Assembly (NCBI GenBank): GCA_900553685.1
Contig: USEI01000001.1
Span: 62,001-126,000 of the forward strand
Length of the DNA: 64,000 bases
Direction: 5' to 3'
DNA from: an uncultured Clostridium sp.
GTDB lineage: Bacteria; Bacillota; Clostridia; TANB77; CAG-508
In this document: in pieces, positions 1-9,714 of the stretch
How positions within the stretch are numbered: position 1 is the stretch's first letter
How the letters are laid out: each line of letters begins with the position of its first letter
The notes under the pieces: generated by a model
What the model was told of the DNA's origin: nothing
Databases searched by the model: none
Seen by the model: the letters and a program-made list of their open reading frames with translations, nothing else
Made by a program: the position numbers and the translations under genes

Positions 1-5
1 TAATT

Positions 6-971
6 ATGAAAATATTTAAAACAATTTTAAATATAATATTATCTTTTTTACTAATAATATTAATAGCAATGTCTATAGTAATAAATATATTACAGGATAA
101 AATTTTAAATAAAGACTATATCTTATCCAAAATGGAAGAAAACCAAGTTTATCTTCAAGTTTCAAGAGAAGTAGATAATGGGTTTGAAAATTATATTTAT
201 CAATCTGGATTACCAGAAGATATTATAAAAGATTTATATACTGAGGATACTATAAAAAATGATGTAAATTCTTTCATAAATGCTCTTTATGATGGAACAG
301 AAATACAAATTAGCGATTCTATTATTAGAGAAACTTTAGATAAAAGAATAAATGAATATTTAGTTTCTGAAAATAAAACACTTAATGAGCAAGGAAAAAA
401 GAATGTCGAAAAATTTGAAGATTTAATTGTTAATGAATACAAGAATAATGTTAATGCTTATGGCTCATTATATAAGACTGGTCATGAATTTTTAGATAAA
501 TTAGAACAAGTAATTCAAAATATAAAATTTATACCAATTATTTTGATAATTGCTTTTATTATATTTTTGATAGTAAATAATTTAAAGAATTTGCTTTTGA
601 CAATTAATTATGCCTGTATAAGTTTATTAAGTTTAGGAATTTTAATAAAAATTGGAGTTAGTATAATTTTCTCAAAAATAAATATAGACAATATTCTTTT
701 TATAACTAAAGCATTAAGTAATTTGTTAATAAATATAAGTAAAGAAATTTTGTATATTTGTTCAGATTATGCAAATTTATTTATAGTAATTGGTATAGTA
801 GGAATATTAATATATGCTATAGCAGATAATGTAAAAAAAGTAGATGTAAATACTGCTAAAGAATACAAAAATAAAGAAGACCAAAATGCTGTAGATAAAA
901 AAGAACATAAAAAGAAAGAATTTAGAAAAAAAGAAACTAAAGTTAGGAGAAGAAGAAGTTCTAAAAAATAA
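6..971 (+). CDS. Polytopic membrane protein of unknown function
   Basis: A 321-residue protein I do not recognise. It has one hydrophobic segment near the N-terminus (about residues 8-28) and then a mostly polar stretch of about 140 residues. Three or so further membrane segments follow at about 172-275. The last 45 residues are extremely rich in Lys, Arg and Glu and probably cytoplasmic. The ATG lies 6 bases from the window edge, so its ribosome binding site and a possible upstream start cannot be seen. The next gene starts 94 bases downstream behind its own strong AGGAGGA, so the two may or may not be co-transcribed. No catalytic motif is visible. Confidence 0.7.
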   Translation: MKIFKTILNIILSFLLIILIAMSIVINILQDKILNKDYILSKMEENQVYLQVSREVDNGFENYIYQSGLPEDIIKDLYTEDTIKNDVNSFINALYDGTEIQISDSIIRETLDKRINEYLVSENKTLNEQGKKNVEKFEDLIVNEYKNNVNAYGSLYKTGHEFLDKLEQVIQNIKFIPIILIIAFIIFLIVNNLKNLLLTINYACISLLSLGILIKIGVSIIFSKINIDNILFITKALSNLLINISKEILYICSDYANLFIVIGIVGILIYAIADNVKKVDVNTAKEYKNKEDQNAVDKKEHKKKEFRKKETKVRRRRSSKK

Positions 972-1064
972 GAAATATACTATTTACAAAAAAAGAAATA
1001 TAAAATAAAATATTTATGAAATAATTTCAAGTAAATTGAGAATTGACTTTAGGAGGAATATAAG

Positions 1065-2318
1065 TTGGAGGGAAATAAAAGAGTTTCGGTACTGTTTATT
1101 TTTCTTATAGTATTAATTATTGTATTTATTGCAAATATTGTTAACTTATTTAAAAAACAAGAACCTGAAAAAAGTGCAGTAGGTGAAAATATATCAAATA
1201 ATAACCAAGCAACAGAAGAATTATCTAATTTTAAACTTATTTCAAGTTCTGAAAATGAAGGTATAGATGAGTTTTTAACTAAATATGCAAAATCTCAAAA
1301 TATAGATTTAGAAATAGAATATGCAGAAGATAAAGATATAGTTGATACGCTAAACTCTGGTGAAAAATATGATGCAGTTTGGGTATCTGATTCTATATGG
1401 CTTAATATGTTAGAAGATACTGTGCATATTGTAGATGCCAAATCTACAAGTATAAATCCTATTGTATTAGCAATAAAAGAAGATATAGCAGAAAATTTAG
1501 GTTTTACTAAAAATGATATTTATTCTAAAGATATCGTAGAAAAAATAAAAGATGGAAGTTTAAATATTTGTATGGCAGCTCCTACTCAAACTAATACTGG
1601 AATTTCTACATATTTATATTTTATTTCAATAATTTCTGGTACTCCTGGAGTATTAAAAAGTGAATATTTAGAAAATCAGGAAGTAAAGAATGAATTAGTT
1701 TCAATCTTTAAAGTAGTTGAAGAATCAAGTAGTGAAAATATTTTAGAAAAACTATTTTTAAATGGAGATTATAATGCTATTATTACTTATGAATCATCAA
1801 TAATAAGTATAAATCAAGAACTAGAAAATAATGGTGATAAAATAATATATGCCTTATATCCAAAAGATGGAGTTTATGTTTCAAATTCTCCATTTGCATA
1901 TATAGATAATGAAGATAGTGAAAAAAAGGCAGTTTTTGAAAAATTACAAGAGTTTATACTGAGCGATGATGGTCAAGAAATGCTTTCATCTAAGGGAAGA
2001 AGAGCTTGGTATGGAGGAATTAGTGATTTTGCAAATAAAAATATTTTTAAATTAAGTTGGGGAATAGATACTACAAAATACATTACACCAATTAATTTTC
2101 AGGATATTGAAACAATAAAAAAATTTATAGAACTTTATCAATCTGAGCTATCAGAAAAAATAGACAATGCAAAAATAGAAAATACGGAACTAGAAAATAA
2201 TAATGAAGAAAATAATATAGAATATAGCGATAACACAAATTATTTAGGTAGTAGTGAAGAAGAAATATTAAATTCTTTTATGGAAGAAGTGAGGGATATA
2301 ATTAATGAAGAAACGTAA
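1065..2318 (+). CDS. Membrane-anchored solute-binding-like protein of a TelA/XpaC cluster
   Basis: A 417-residue protein with an N-terminal membrane anchor (about residues 8-28, no lipobox Cys). It is followed by a domain resembling periplasmic substrate-binding proteins of the SBP_bac_11 type. Recognisable parts are an early strand/helix with 'YDAVWVSD', a ligand-cleft-like 'APTQTNTG', and 'FILSDDGQEML' near residue 300. The C-terminus is acidic and probably unstructured. The start is TTG, chosen because AGGAGGA lies 7 bases upstream. The last 14 bases overlap the XpaC-like gene, which indicates translational coupling. SBP-like proteins occur beside telA in Firmicutes. The ligand is unknown and no transporter subunit is present, so a sensing or structural role is possible. 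Confidence 0.7.
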   Translation: MEGNKRVSVLFIFLIVLIIVFIANIVNLFKKQEPEKSAVGENISNNNQATEELSNFKLISSSENEGIDEFLTKYAKSQNIDLEIEYAEDKDIVDTLNSGEKYDAVWVSDSIWLNMLEDTVHIVDAKSTSINPIVLAIKEDIAENLGFTKNDIYSKDIVEKIKDGSLNICMAAPTQTNTGISTYLYFISIISGTPGVLKSEYLENQEVKNELVSIFKVVEESSSENILEKLFLNGDYNAIITYESSIISINQELENNGDKIIYALYPKDGVYVSNSPFAYIDNEDSEKKAVFEKLQEFILSDDGQEMLSSKGRRAWYGGISDFANKNIFKLSWGIDTTKYITPINFQDIETIKKFIELYQSELSEKIDNAKIENTELENNNEENNIEYSDNTNYLGSSEEEILNSFMEEVRDIINEET

Positions 2319-2940
2319 TATAAGCTATAAAGGAACAGTTTTGTCAGCAATATTAGGGGGCGCATTTTTTACTGTTCCATACTTATTTTTAGAAATACCA
2401 ATATTATATTCACTTGGAATGGCAGTAGTAGCTTTTGGAGCAGGAAATTTATTATTTTCAGAAAATGAAAATAAAATTAATACGAATAATGAGCCACAAA
2501 AGAATATAAATGATATTTTAGATTTAGCAAGAAAACAAAATGCTCAAATGTATGCTATTATGAATAAAGTAGAAGATGATAAATTAGTGGATGATTTAAA
2601 AGAAGTTCATGAAACTGTTAAAAAAATAATAGATACTGTTGAAAAAAATCCTAAAAAGTTAGATAAAGCACAAACATTTTTTAGTTATTATTTACCTGTT
2701 ACATTAAAGATAATGATAAAGTATGATGATATAGAAAATCAAGAATTGATAAGTGATGAAAGTAAAAAAATTATGGATTCAACAGAAGATATGATATCAA
2801 AAATAAGTAAATCTTTTAAAATGCAACTTGCTAGTTTATATGAAGCAGATATAATAGATACAGATGCTGAAATAAAAGTATTTAATTCTATGCTTAATTC
2901 AGATGGTTTTAATCCTAATGATGATTTTGATTTAAAATAA
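2305..2940 (+). CDS. XpaC-like protein (5-bromo-4-chloroindolyl phosphate hydrolysis family)
   Basis: A 211-residue protein with two adjacent hydrophobic segments at the N-terminus (about residues 10-50). A helical cytoplasmic domain follows, with the XpaC-family run 'FFSYYLPVTLKIM' near residue 125 and a closing 'EIKVFNSML'. The family name comes from a phenotype and its biochemical function is unknown; members usually sit next to telA, as here. The start ATG lies inside the end of the upstream solute-binding-like gene. The stop is followed directly by GGAGGG of the next gene, so the genes form one operon. Family assignment rests on the C-terminal pattern and the neighbours. Confidence 0.78.
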   Translation: MKKRNISYKGTVLSAILGGAFFTVPYLFLEIPILYSLGMAVVAFGAGNLLFSENENKINTNNEPQKNINDILDLARKQNAQMYAIMNKVEDDKLVDDLKEVHETVKKIIDTVEKNPKKLDKAQTFFSYYLPVTLKIMIKYDDIENQELISDESKKIMDSTEDMISKISKSFKMQLASLYEADIIDTDAEIKVFNSMLNSDGFNPNDDFDLK

Positions 2941-2952
2941 GGAGGGACTAGT

Positions 2953-4059
2953 TTGAAAAAAAGACTTTTAGGAATTATTATATTAATTTTACTGATCTGT
3001 GGAGTTGTTTTCATAAAATCTATTTTAAATCCAAGTGAAATTTCCAAACAAAATTCATCAACCTTAAGTATAGAAGAAAGAAAAAAAGTAAAAATAGCTG
3101 ATTTAAGTGATGTAGAAATTTTTTTAGAGGATAAAGTTAAAGAAATAATAAACTTAAAATATAATTTTGATGTAAGTTATGAAAAATTATCTAATAATGA
3201 GTTATCAAATAGTTCTTTATTAAACAATGTAAATTCAAATTATGATTTAATATTTTCTAATAATGAAATTTTGAATAATTTGAAAGAAAAGGTTAATGAA
3301 AAAAATGAGAATAATCTAAATTATGAAAACTTACTAAGTACACCACTTGTAATTTATAGTTGGAATGAAGTTGTAGATATTTTAATTAATGAAAATATTG
3401 TTACTAAAAAAGATGATGTTTATTATATTACAGATATGAATAAATTAATAAATTATATATTAGAAGGAAAAATGTGGGCTGAACTAGGCTTAGATATGGT
3501 ATATGGAAATATTAATATAATTTCAGCAAATCCAATTAATACTTCTTCAGGAGCAAGTTATTATAGTTTATTACTTTCCACAATGAGTAAAGAAAGCTTG
3601 AATGCTGAAGAAACTTTTCCTAAGTTAAAAGAAATTTACGAAAAATCTGAATGTATGAGTAGTGATGAAGAAAATTTATTTGATAGATATGTAAGACTTG
3701 GAATGCCAGCTGTTCCATTGTTTGCAGATTATGAAAAAAGTATAATTAAATTTGCAAATTCGAATCCTAGTGCATTTAAACAAATAGAATCTAATATTAA
3801 AATATTATATCCGTCACCAACAATTCTAAAAGAATATGTGTTAGAAAGTTTTACAGAAAATGGAAATAATTTTAAAGATATATTTTCTGATTCAGAATTT
3901 CAAAAGGTTGTTTTAGAAAAATTTGGTTTAAGAAAAAATAGTGAAAAAAATGAAAATTTAGAAATTAATGGGACTTCAAAAGATATGCCAGAAGCGTTTC
4001 AAACTTTGGATAGTAATATATATAAAGAATTAATTTCTTATCTTAATGAAAATAATTAA
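2953..4059 (+). CDS. Second membrane-anchored solute-binding-like protein
   Basis: A 368-residue paralogue-like companion of the protein two genes upstream. It has an N-terminal hydrophobic anchor (about residues 4-24); the Cys in 'LLICG' is a poor lipobox because Ile precedes it. The solute-binding-like fold is suggested by 'YDLIFSNNEIL' and by 'SANPINTSSGASYYS', which resembles the ligand-binding loop in the first protein. Translation starts at TTG, 6 bases after GGAGGG. It lacks any fused von Willebrand A domain. It is likely to work with the XpaC-like and TelA-like proteins at the membrane; its ligand is unknown. Confidence 0.68.
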   Translation: MKKRLLGIIILILLICGVVFIKSILNPSEISKQNSSTLSIEERKKVKIADLSDVEIFLEDKVKEIINLKYNFDVSYEKLSNNELSNSSLLNNVNSNYDLIFSNNEILNNLKEKVNEKNENNLNYENLLSTPLVIYSWNEVVDILINENIVTKKDDVYYITDMNKLINYILEGKMWAELGLDMVYGNINIISANPINTSSGASYYSLLLSTMSKESLNAEETFPKLKEIYEKSECMSSDEENLFDRYVRLGMPAVPLFADYEKSIIKFANSNPSAFKQIESNIKILYPSPTILKEYVLESFTENGNNFKDIFSDSEFQKVVLEKFGLRKNSEKNENLEINGTSKDMPEAFQTLDSNIYKELISYLNENN

Positions 4060-4190
4060 ATATAATTTTTATATAAAAATATTAAATATAAAATATGTAA
4101 GAATATTAAATTAAAATTCAAGAAGCATAATTAAAGTAATTATAATTTTTATTATATACTAATGATATTAATTTTAAGGAGGAAAAAATA

Positions 4191-5384
4191 ATGAGTGATG
4201 CTGCTGCTTTAGAACTAAAAATTGAACCTAAAGTCGAAAAAGAAAAAATTGAAAAGGAAATCTTAGAAGGAGAAAAAGTAACAGAAGAGAAAGTAGAAAA
4301 TTCTTTAAATTATGATTTATTATCAAAAGAAGAACAAGATGCTATTGATGAATTTTGTGAAAAAGTGGATGTTACAGATACAACACAAGTTCTACAGTAT
4401 GGATCTTCTGCTCAAAATAAAATATCAACTTTTTCTGATGGAGTTTTACAAAGTGTAAAAACTAAAAATACTGGTGAAGTAGGAGATTTGTTGGCAGACT
4501 TAGTAGTACAAGTAAAAGAATTTGATACAGATATTCCTGCTAGTTTGAATCCAAAAGGTTTATATGGTTTGTTTTTTAATGCAAAAAAACAAATAGAAAA
4601 AATGATAGTAAAATTTAGTAAAGTAGAAACTAATGTAAGCAAGATAGAGAAACAGTTAGAAACTCAAAAAATTAAAATGTTAAAAGATATAACTATTTTC
4701 GACACTATGTATGAAAAGAATTTAGAGTATTTTAAAGAATTATCTTTATATATTATAGCTGGAGAAAAAAAATTAGATGAATTAAGAAATGTAACTTTAC
4801 CAGAGTTACAAAAAGCTGCTGAAGCTTCAGGTGAGCAAGCTGATATACAAAAAGTAAATGATATGGTAAATATAATAAATAGATTTGAAAAGAAAATTTA
4901 TGAATTAAAAACAACAAGAATTATTTCGATTCAAATGGCTCCACAAATTAGATTGATTCAAAATAATGATAGTGAATTAGTAGAAAAGATTCAAAATTCA
5001 CTTATAAATACAATACCTCTTTGGAAAAACCAAATAGTAATTGCATTAGGATTAGCTAATGCAAAAGGTGCATTAGATATACAAAAATCAGTTACAAACA
5101 CAACAAATGAAATGCTTCAGAAGAATAGTGAAATGCTAAAACAGGGAACAATCGAAATTGCTGAAGAATCAGAAAATTCAACAGTAAGTGTTGAAACACT
5201 TCAAAAAACTAATAAAGATATTATTGAAACATTAGATAAAGTACTTGAAATTCATGAGAATGGAAGAACTAAAAGAATAGAGGCAGAAAAGCAACTTTTA
5301 AATATTGAGAAAGAATTAAAAGATAAGATGTTAGAAATAAAAGTAAATAAATCAGATGACCAACCAAAAAGTGAAAATGAATAA
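4191..5384 (+). CDS. TelA/KlaA family (toxic anion resistance) protein
   Basis: A 397-residue, almost wholly alpha-helical, soluble protein. The central region contains the TelA-family patterns 'LFFNAKKQIEKM', 'ITIFDTMYEKN', 'QMAPQIRLIQNND' and 'IPLWKNQIVIALG'. The family is named for tellurite resistance in plasmids, but chromosomal copies in Firmicutes are linked to cell-envelope stress; the mechanism is unknown. It has a good AAGGAGG before ATG and is followed by an intrinsic terminator. A 131-base gap separates it from the preceding gene, so it may also have its own promoter. Length and motifs fit the family well. Confidence 0.88.
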   Translation: MSDAAALELKIEPKVEKEKIEKEILEGEKVTEEKVENSLNYDLLSKEEQDAIDEFCEKVDVTDTTQVLQYGSSAQNKISTFSDGVLQSVKTKNTGEVGDLLADLVVQVKEFDTDIPASLNPKGLYGLFFNAKKQIEKMIVKFSKVETNVSKIEKQLETQKIKMLKDITIFDTMYEKNLEYFKELSLYIIAGEKKLDELRNVTLPELQKAAEASGEQADIQKVNDMVNIINRFEKKIYELKTTRIISIQMAPQIRLIQNNDSELVEKIQNSLINTIPLWKNQIVIALGLANAKGALDIQKSVTNTTNEMLQKNSEMLKQGTIEIAEESENSTVSVETLQKTNKDIIETLDKVLEIHENGRTKRIEAEKQLLNIEKELKDKMLEIKVNKSDDQPKSENE

Positions 5385-5387
5385 TAA

Positions 5388-5423
5388 AAAATCCCAAGTT
5401 TTAATTAAACTTGGGATTTTTTT
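5388..5423. terminator. Intrinsic terminator after telA-like gene, possibly bidirectional
   Basis: A 14-base arm starting AAATCCCAAG pairs with its complement across a short AT loop and is followed by a T run. The A run on the other side would give a T run for the converging ger operon, so it may serve both directions. Confidence 0.85.
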
Positions 5424-5473
5424 GGTAGATAACAACTAAAAATAATAAATATAACTAGTAATTAAAATAAATT

Positions 5474-5641
5474 TTAATAAAAAGATATTAAAATAGTAAA
5501 TGGTAAAATAAAACCTATTAATGCAATCAAAATAATTGTTATACCACCACTTTTATTTTTTTTTGAGTTTATTTCATATATTGCGTAAAAAAGTGTTTTT
5601 AAAAAGCAATATATAATAAAAAATATTGCAATAACCTTCAT
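5474..5641 (-). CDS. 55-residue two-helix membrane protein at the end of the ger operon (GerD-subunit-like)
   Basis: A short open frame of 55 codons starts at ATG (5641) with GAGAGG 6 bases upstream, only 18 bases after the gerAC stop. The product has two hydrophobic segments (about residues 2-22 and 33-54) joined by a small polar loop with 'NSKKNKSGG'. Small two-transmembrane 'D' proteins encoded in or next to GerA-type operons are known to modulate germination in Bacillus species. Size, topology and position fit that class, although sequence similarity cannot be judged here. It ends before the terminator shared with telA. Confidence 0.6.
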   Translation of the reverse strand: MKVIAIFFIIYCFLKTLFYAIYEINSKKNKSGGITIILIALIGFILPFTILISFY

Positions 5642-5659
5642 AAAAAACCTCTCTTTGTT

Positions 5660-6802
5660 TTATTTTCTATTAAATAAATTGCTTGAATTTAAACTAGTTT
5701 CGACTTTTACATCAAAAAATGAATCTTTGAAGATCTTATCCCAATGAATTTTATTAAATTCTTCTGTTGTTAAAAATTTTGATTCTAATATTCCTTTAAA
5801 ACCAATAACATCAGAATCATATTTTTTCGTAATGTCATATAAATAATTTTTTATTTGTTTTTCTAAATACTCATTAACTGTTTTTTCAAGTTTTTCAATA
5901 TTATTAGAATCTATATAATTAAAGATATTACCAGAACTACGAATATTTCCTTCTGGATAAATATTTACTGAAATAAATGGACTGCCATTAATTATATCGA
6001 TTTTTATATCTGTATTTTTATATAAACTTAATTCTAAATCTACATCTTCTGCTTCATTGAAAGGGTTTTTAATAGTTATAATACAAGATTTTAAATCATT
6101 TGTAAGAATAAGATGAGCAATCGAACCTAATATATCAACATGTCCAACCATTGTTTCACCTTTAAAAATAGCCAAACCATTTGCTTGTATATTATTATCT
6201 GTTACTGTCATATATATTGTTGTTGGCTCGAAATAATCGTTGTGTAATTCTTGGAAAAAACTACCAAAAGTAGATTGGATTGTAAATCCTGTATTTTCTG
6301 AAGATGAAATAAGATAGTCAAATAACCTTGAAGAAAATACTTCTCCAGAATTTTGTACTTTATCTAATATATCAAAAGCTGATTTTGAACTAACTATTAA
6401 TTTACAGGTATCTCTTAATTCTGTATTATTACTTAGAGTATTGAAATATGTTTTTATGCCTTCAGTTGCGAGTTCTTCAGATATAACTATTGCAGCACAA
6501 TGAGAGAGATTTAATTGTTTACTTAGAAAATTATTAAAAATATTAATACCTTCATCTATAGTTTTGGCTTCAACTGTATATACTTTGTAATTACTAGATT
6601 GAGAAGAACTTGAACTATCACTACTTTCACTACTAGAATTTGACGGAATTTGTATACTTATAGATAATAAGTCATTTTCAGATTTATCCAGACCTAGGGC
6701 TGTTACAAAAAAATACTGGTCTATTCCGTTTAAATTATCACATCCTGTAAGTAGAAAGAGTAATGGAAAAGTTATAATTAAAAATAAAATTGTTTTTCTC
6801 AT
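5660..6802 (-). CDS. gerAC: Ger(x)C family spore germination lipoprotein
   Basis: A 380-residue lipoprotein subunit of a GerA-type germinant receptor. The signal peptide ends in the lipobox 'LLTGC' (Cys21). It is followed by the family hallmark 'DQYFFVTALGLDK' and a Ser-rich linker (about residues 53-70). Conserved 'IVISEELATEGI' and the C-terminal 'IHWDKIFKD' complete the family pattern. GerC proteins sit on the outer face of the spore inner membrane with the A and B subunits. The ATG overlaps the end of gerAB by 4 bases, so the genes are translationally coupled. Length is typical. The symbol denotes the family; the specific receptor (gerA, gerB or gerK) cannot be told. Confidence 0.93.
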   Translation of the reverse strand: MRKTILFLIITFPLLFLLTGCDNLNGIDQYFFVTALGLDKSENDLLSISIQIPSNSSSESSDSSSSSQSSNYKVYTVEAKTIDEGINIFNNFLSKQLNLSHCAAIVISEELATEGIKTYFNTLSNNTELRDTCKLIVSSKSAFDILDKVQNSGEVFSSRLFDYLISSSENTGFTIQSTFGSFFQELHNDYFEPTTIYMTVTDNNIQANGLAIFKGETMVGHVDILGSIAHLILTNDLKSCIITIKNPFNEAEDVDLELSLYKNTDIKIDIINGSPFISVNIYPEGNIRSSGNIFNYIDSNNIEKLEKTVNEYLEKQIKNYLYDITKKYDSDVIGFKGILESKFLTTEEFNKIHWDKIFKDSFFDVKVETSLNSSNLFNRK

Positions 6803-7899
6803 ATTTGTTTATGTGCCTTTCTTCTTTTTTTTATGTTTGCAAAAAGTAGTATAAATAAGCTTATTCCAAACATAAATATTAATACAAAATATCTATAAAA
6901 TACATTTTCTATAAAACGTATTTGTGATATGCTAGTTGGTATTAAAGCCAATCCTAATAATATACTACAAGTAGAAAAACTAATCATTTTTTCATTAGTT
7001 ACATTAGTAATTTTTTTTACAATTTTATTTATTATAAAAATAACAAAACTCAAATAAGAAAAAAATGAAAAAATCCATAAAAATATGAAAAAAGCATCTA
7101 CTCTTTGTAAAAAGTTCCCAAGTTCAATTTGTCTTGCGAGTAAAAGTAGTGAGTTTATAGGTTCATTTCCTGTAGGAGCACTAAATAGAGTAAGCATAGA
7201 AATTGTTGTTAGTAATAAAAGTATGAAAGATACAATATAAGAAATTATTGATATTTTATTAAAATCACTAGGATTTTTTAAAAGTGGTTTTATAAAATAA
7301 AAATAAATTATAAAATTCATAACAAAAGTATTACTTAATCCTTTTATAAAGGTAGTATGATAGCTTTCTCCAAAAATTGGTGTTAAATTCTTTATATCAA
7401 ATTTATTCCAAATAGCAAAAAATGTTATAAATATACTTAAAATTATTAGTGGAACTATAAAAGAAATAGAATGTGAGATTGATTTTAATCCACTTAGATT
7501 TGCAATTAATATTCCAATAATAAAAAATAATAATATATATATCATATTAAAATTTGAAAAATATATAGTTCTTAATACATTTGAAAAATCTAATAAAGTA
7601 ATAAAAGATATTGAAAAAAATAAAACAATACTAATTAGTGCAACTATAATTTTTAATATTTTTCCGCCCAAAAATTCAGAAATATCTAAAATATCAGAGT
7701 TTTCAAAATTTTTAAATAATTTTAATGAAATAAGTAAAAAAATAAAATCAACAATACTTACATATATTATATTTATAATAGCACCTGTTCCAACTAGATT
7801 CACAATATAATATGGAATATTTAATATTAATTTACTTATCATAATAATTGCTATTATAAAAATAGATTCTATTTTTCCTAATTTGTAATTATTTTCCAT
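6799..7899 (-). CDS. gerAB: GerAB-type spore germination permease
   Basis: A 366-residue integral membrane protein with about ten hydrophobic segments, matching the spore-permease branch of the amino acid/polyamine transporter superfamily. These B subunits bind germinants such as amino acids within the spore inner membrane. Characteristic features are the early 'GTGAIINI' in the first helix pair and a central 'NFIIYFYFIKPLLK', with a cytoplasmic basic tail. It overlaps the end of gerAA and the start of gerAC by a few bases, giving the usual A-B-C order. No disruption is seen. Confidence 0.92.
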   Translation of the reverse strand: MENNYKLGKIESIFIIAIIMISKLILNIPYYIVNLVGTGAIINIIYVSIVDFIFLLISLKLFKNFENSDILDISEFLGGKILKIIVALISIVLFFSISFITLLDFSNVLRTIYFSNFNMIYILLFFIIGILIANLSGLKSISHSISFIVPLIILSIFITFFAIWNKFDIKNLTPIFGESYHTTFIKGLSNTFVMNFIIYFYFIKPLLKNPSDFNKISIISYIVSFILLLLTTISMLTLFSAPTGNEPINSLLLLARQIELGNFLQRVDAFFIFLWIFSFFSYLSFVIFIINKIVKKITNVTNEKMISFSTCSILLGLALIPTSISQIRFIENVFYRYFVLIFMFGISLFILLFANIKKRRKAHKQI

Positions 7900-9566
7900 T
7901 TTTTCTCCATTTCATACTAATATGTTCTTCAATATTAGGCTTTTTGGTATTTAAAAAAGAATTCCTTTTTTCTCTAGCCCATACAGGATTTATATATATA
8001 CCATCATTAGTCTTTAGATCTTTAAAAGGTATATATGGTGAAAAGAAAGGTACTCCAAAAGAGTTCTGGCTTGATAATAATATAATATGAATAAATAGTC
8101 CTAAAGCAATTCCTAGAAAACCAGCAATATATCCTAAGATAGTATACATAAATCTAAACATTCGTATTGAAAATCTCAAAGAATTATCTGGTATTGAAAA
8201 AGCTGAAATTCCAGCAAATGCTACAATTATTATTAGTATAGGACTTACGATATTAGCAGATACTGCTGCATCTCCAATAACTAAAGCACCTATTATTCCG
8301 TATTGTTGTACTAAAAGAAGCTGGTCCACGAATACTCGCTTCTTGTAATAATTCAAAAGATAATTCCATAATTATAATTTCAAAAAATATAGGAAATGGA
8401 ATAGCCTCTCTGGCAGATGTAATTGCAAAAAGAAGTTCTGTTGGTAAAAGTTCATAGTGATACATAGTTATTGCTAAATACATACCTGGAATGAGTAAAG
8501 CACCCACTAAAGCTATACTTCGTATAATTTTTAAAAAATTTGCATAATGATAATTTAAATTAAAATCTTCAGGTGAGGTTAAAAAATCAACTAAAACGGC
8601 AGGTAAAATTATTGCAAAAGGTGAACCATTTATCAAAATAGCAACTCTACCAAGTAAAATATAGTTAGATGTTTTATCTGAACGTTCTGTAGATATAGTT
8701 TGAGGAAAAGCTGTATATTTGTTATCTTTGATTAGTTGTTCAAGTTGACCAGAAGAAATAAGGTAATCTATTTTTAAATTATTTATTCTATATTTTGCTT
8801 CTGCAATTAAATCGTTGTTTGCAATATCTTTTAAATAACAAATAGCAACCTTAGTTTTACTTATTTCTCCAACAGTTGTTTCTTCAATTACTAAATTTTC
8901 ATTGTTAATTATTTTACGAAGCATAGAGGTATTTGTTCTTATATTTTCAACAAAGGCTTCATGAGAACCTTTAACAACAGATTCAGTAATAGGTTCAGAA
9001 ACACTTCTTCCTTCAAATCCTTTTGTTTCAATGCATATTGCTACATTTAATCCATCTACAAATAGTGCACAAAAACCAGAATTAACTTTTGAAATAATAT
9101 TTTTAAATTCAGTTTCTTTAGATATACTATTTTGTGGAATTAGACTACTATATAAAAATTTTTCTAAGTTTAATTTTTTGTATATTTTTTTCTTTTTTGT
9201 AGAATTATCAATAATTTTATTTGAGTTTTCGTTCATATTTATAGAATTTTTTAATAAAATTGGTTTTAAAATAAAATCGTTTAAATCTGTGCTATTTATC
9301 ATTCCATCTATATAAATTATAAAAGCTGAAACTTTTTTATCTTTTAAAGGAATTGTAAACTCTCTTGTTTGAATATCACTATTTATTAACATATTATATT
9401 TTATTTTTAAGTATTCAAGGTTATTTTCTAAAGAATCACTTACAATTTCTTTGTCTTGTTTTGAAAACTCTTTTTCAGGTATATCATTAGAACTTTCAGG
9501 AAGAATAAAATTATATTCATTTATCTCTTTATAAGCAAATATTTTTTTAAAAATATTTTTAATCAT
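7889..9566 (-). CDS. gerAA: GerAA-type spore germination protein, split by a +1 shift at CGG
   Basis: The A subunit of the germinant receptor. Frame 0 from ATG 9566 encodes 422 residues with the family motifs 'SFELLQEASIRGPASF' and 'RVAILINGSPFAIILP'. It then meets an in-frame CGG at 8300-8298 and would stop 15 codons later. If the C is skipped and GGA read, the frame continues as 'GIIGALVIGDAAVSANIVSP', the expected next GerA segment. The full product is 558 residues with the C-terminal membrane helices. The joint 'TTI|GIIGALVIG' lines up residue for residue with the usual 'QTIGIVGALVIG'. A weak sigma-G-like CATAATA lies about 75 bases upstream. Either the gene is recoded or the base is an error; identity is certain. 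Confidence 0.93.
8297..8300 (-). other. Putative +1 frameshift site CGGA in gerAA
   Basis: Codon 423 in frame 0 is CGG, preceded by ATA. Skipping the C and reading GGA restores the conserved GerA sequence. The frame-0 stop follows 15 codons later. No Shine-Dalgarno-like stimulator is evident upstream. Confidence 0.75.
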
Positions 9567-9714
9567 TACAAATCTATAGCTCCTAATTTAAAAAGTTATT
9601 TTTCTTAGTATTTACTAAAATAGAAAAAATATACTTTTATATTATGGAAAGTATTGCGAAAAAAATATTTTATAGATATGATATATATATTAATTAAAAT
9701 AAGGAAATTAAGGT

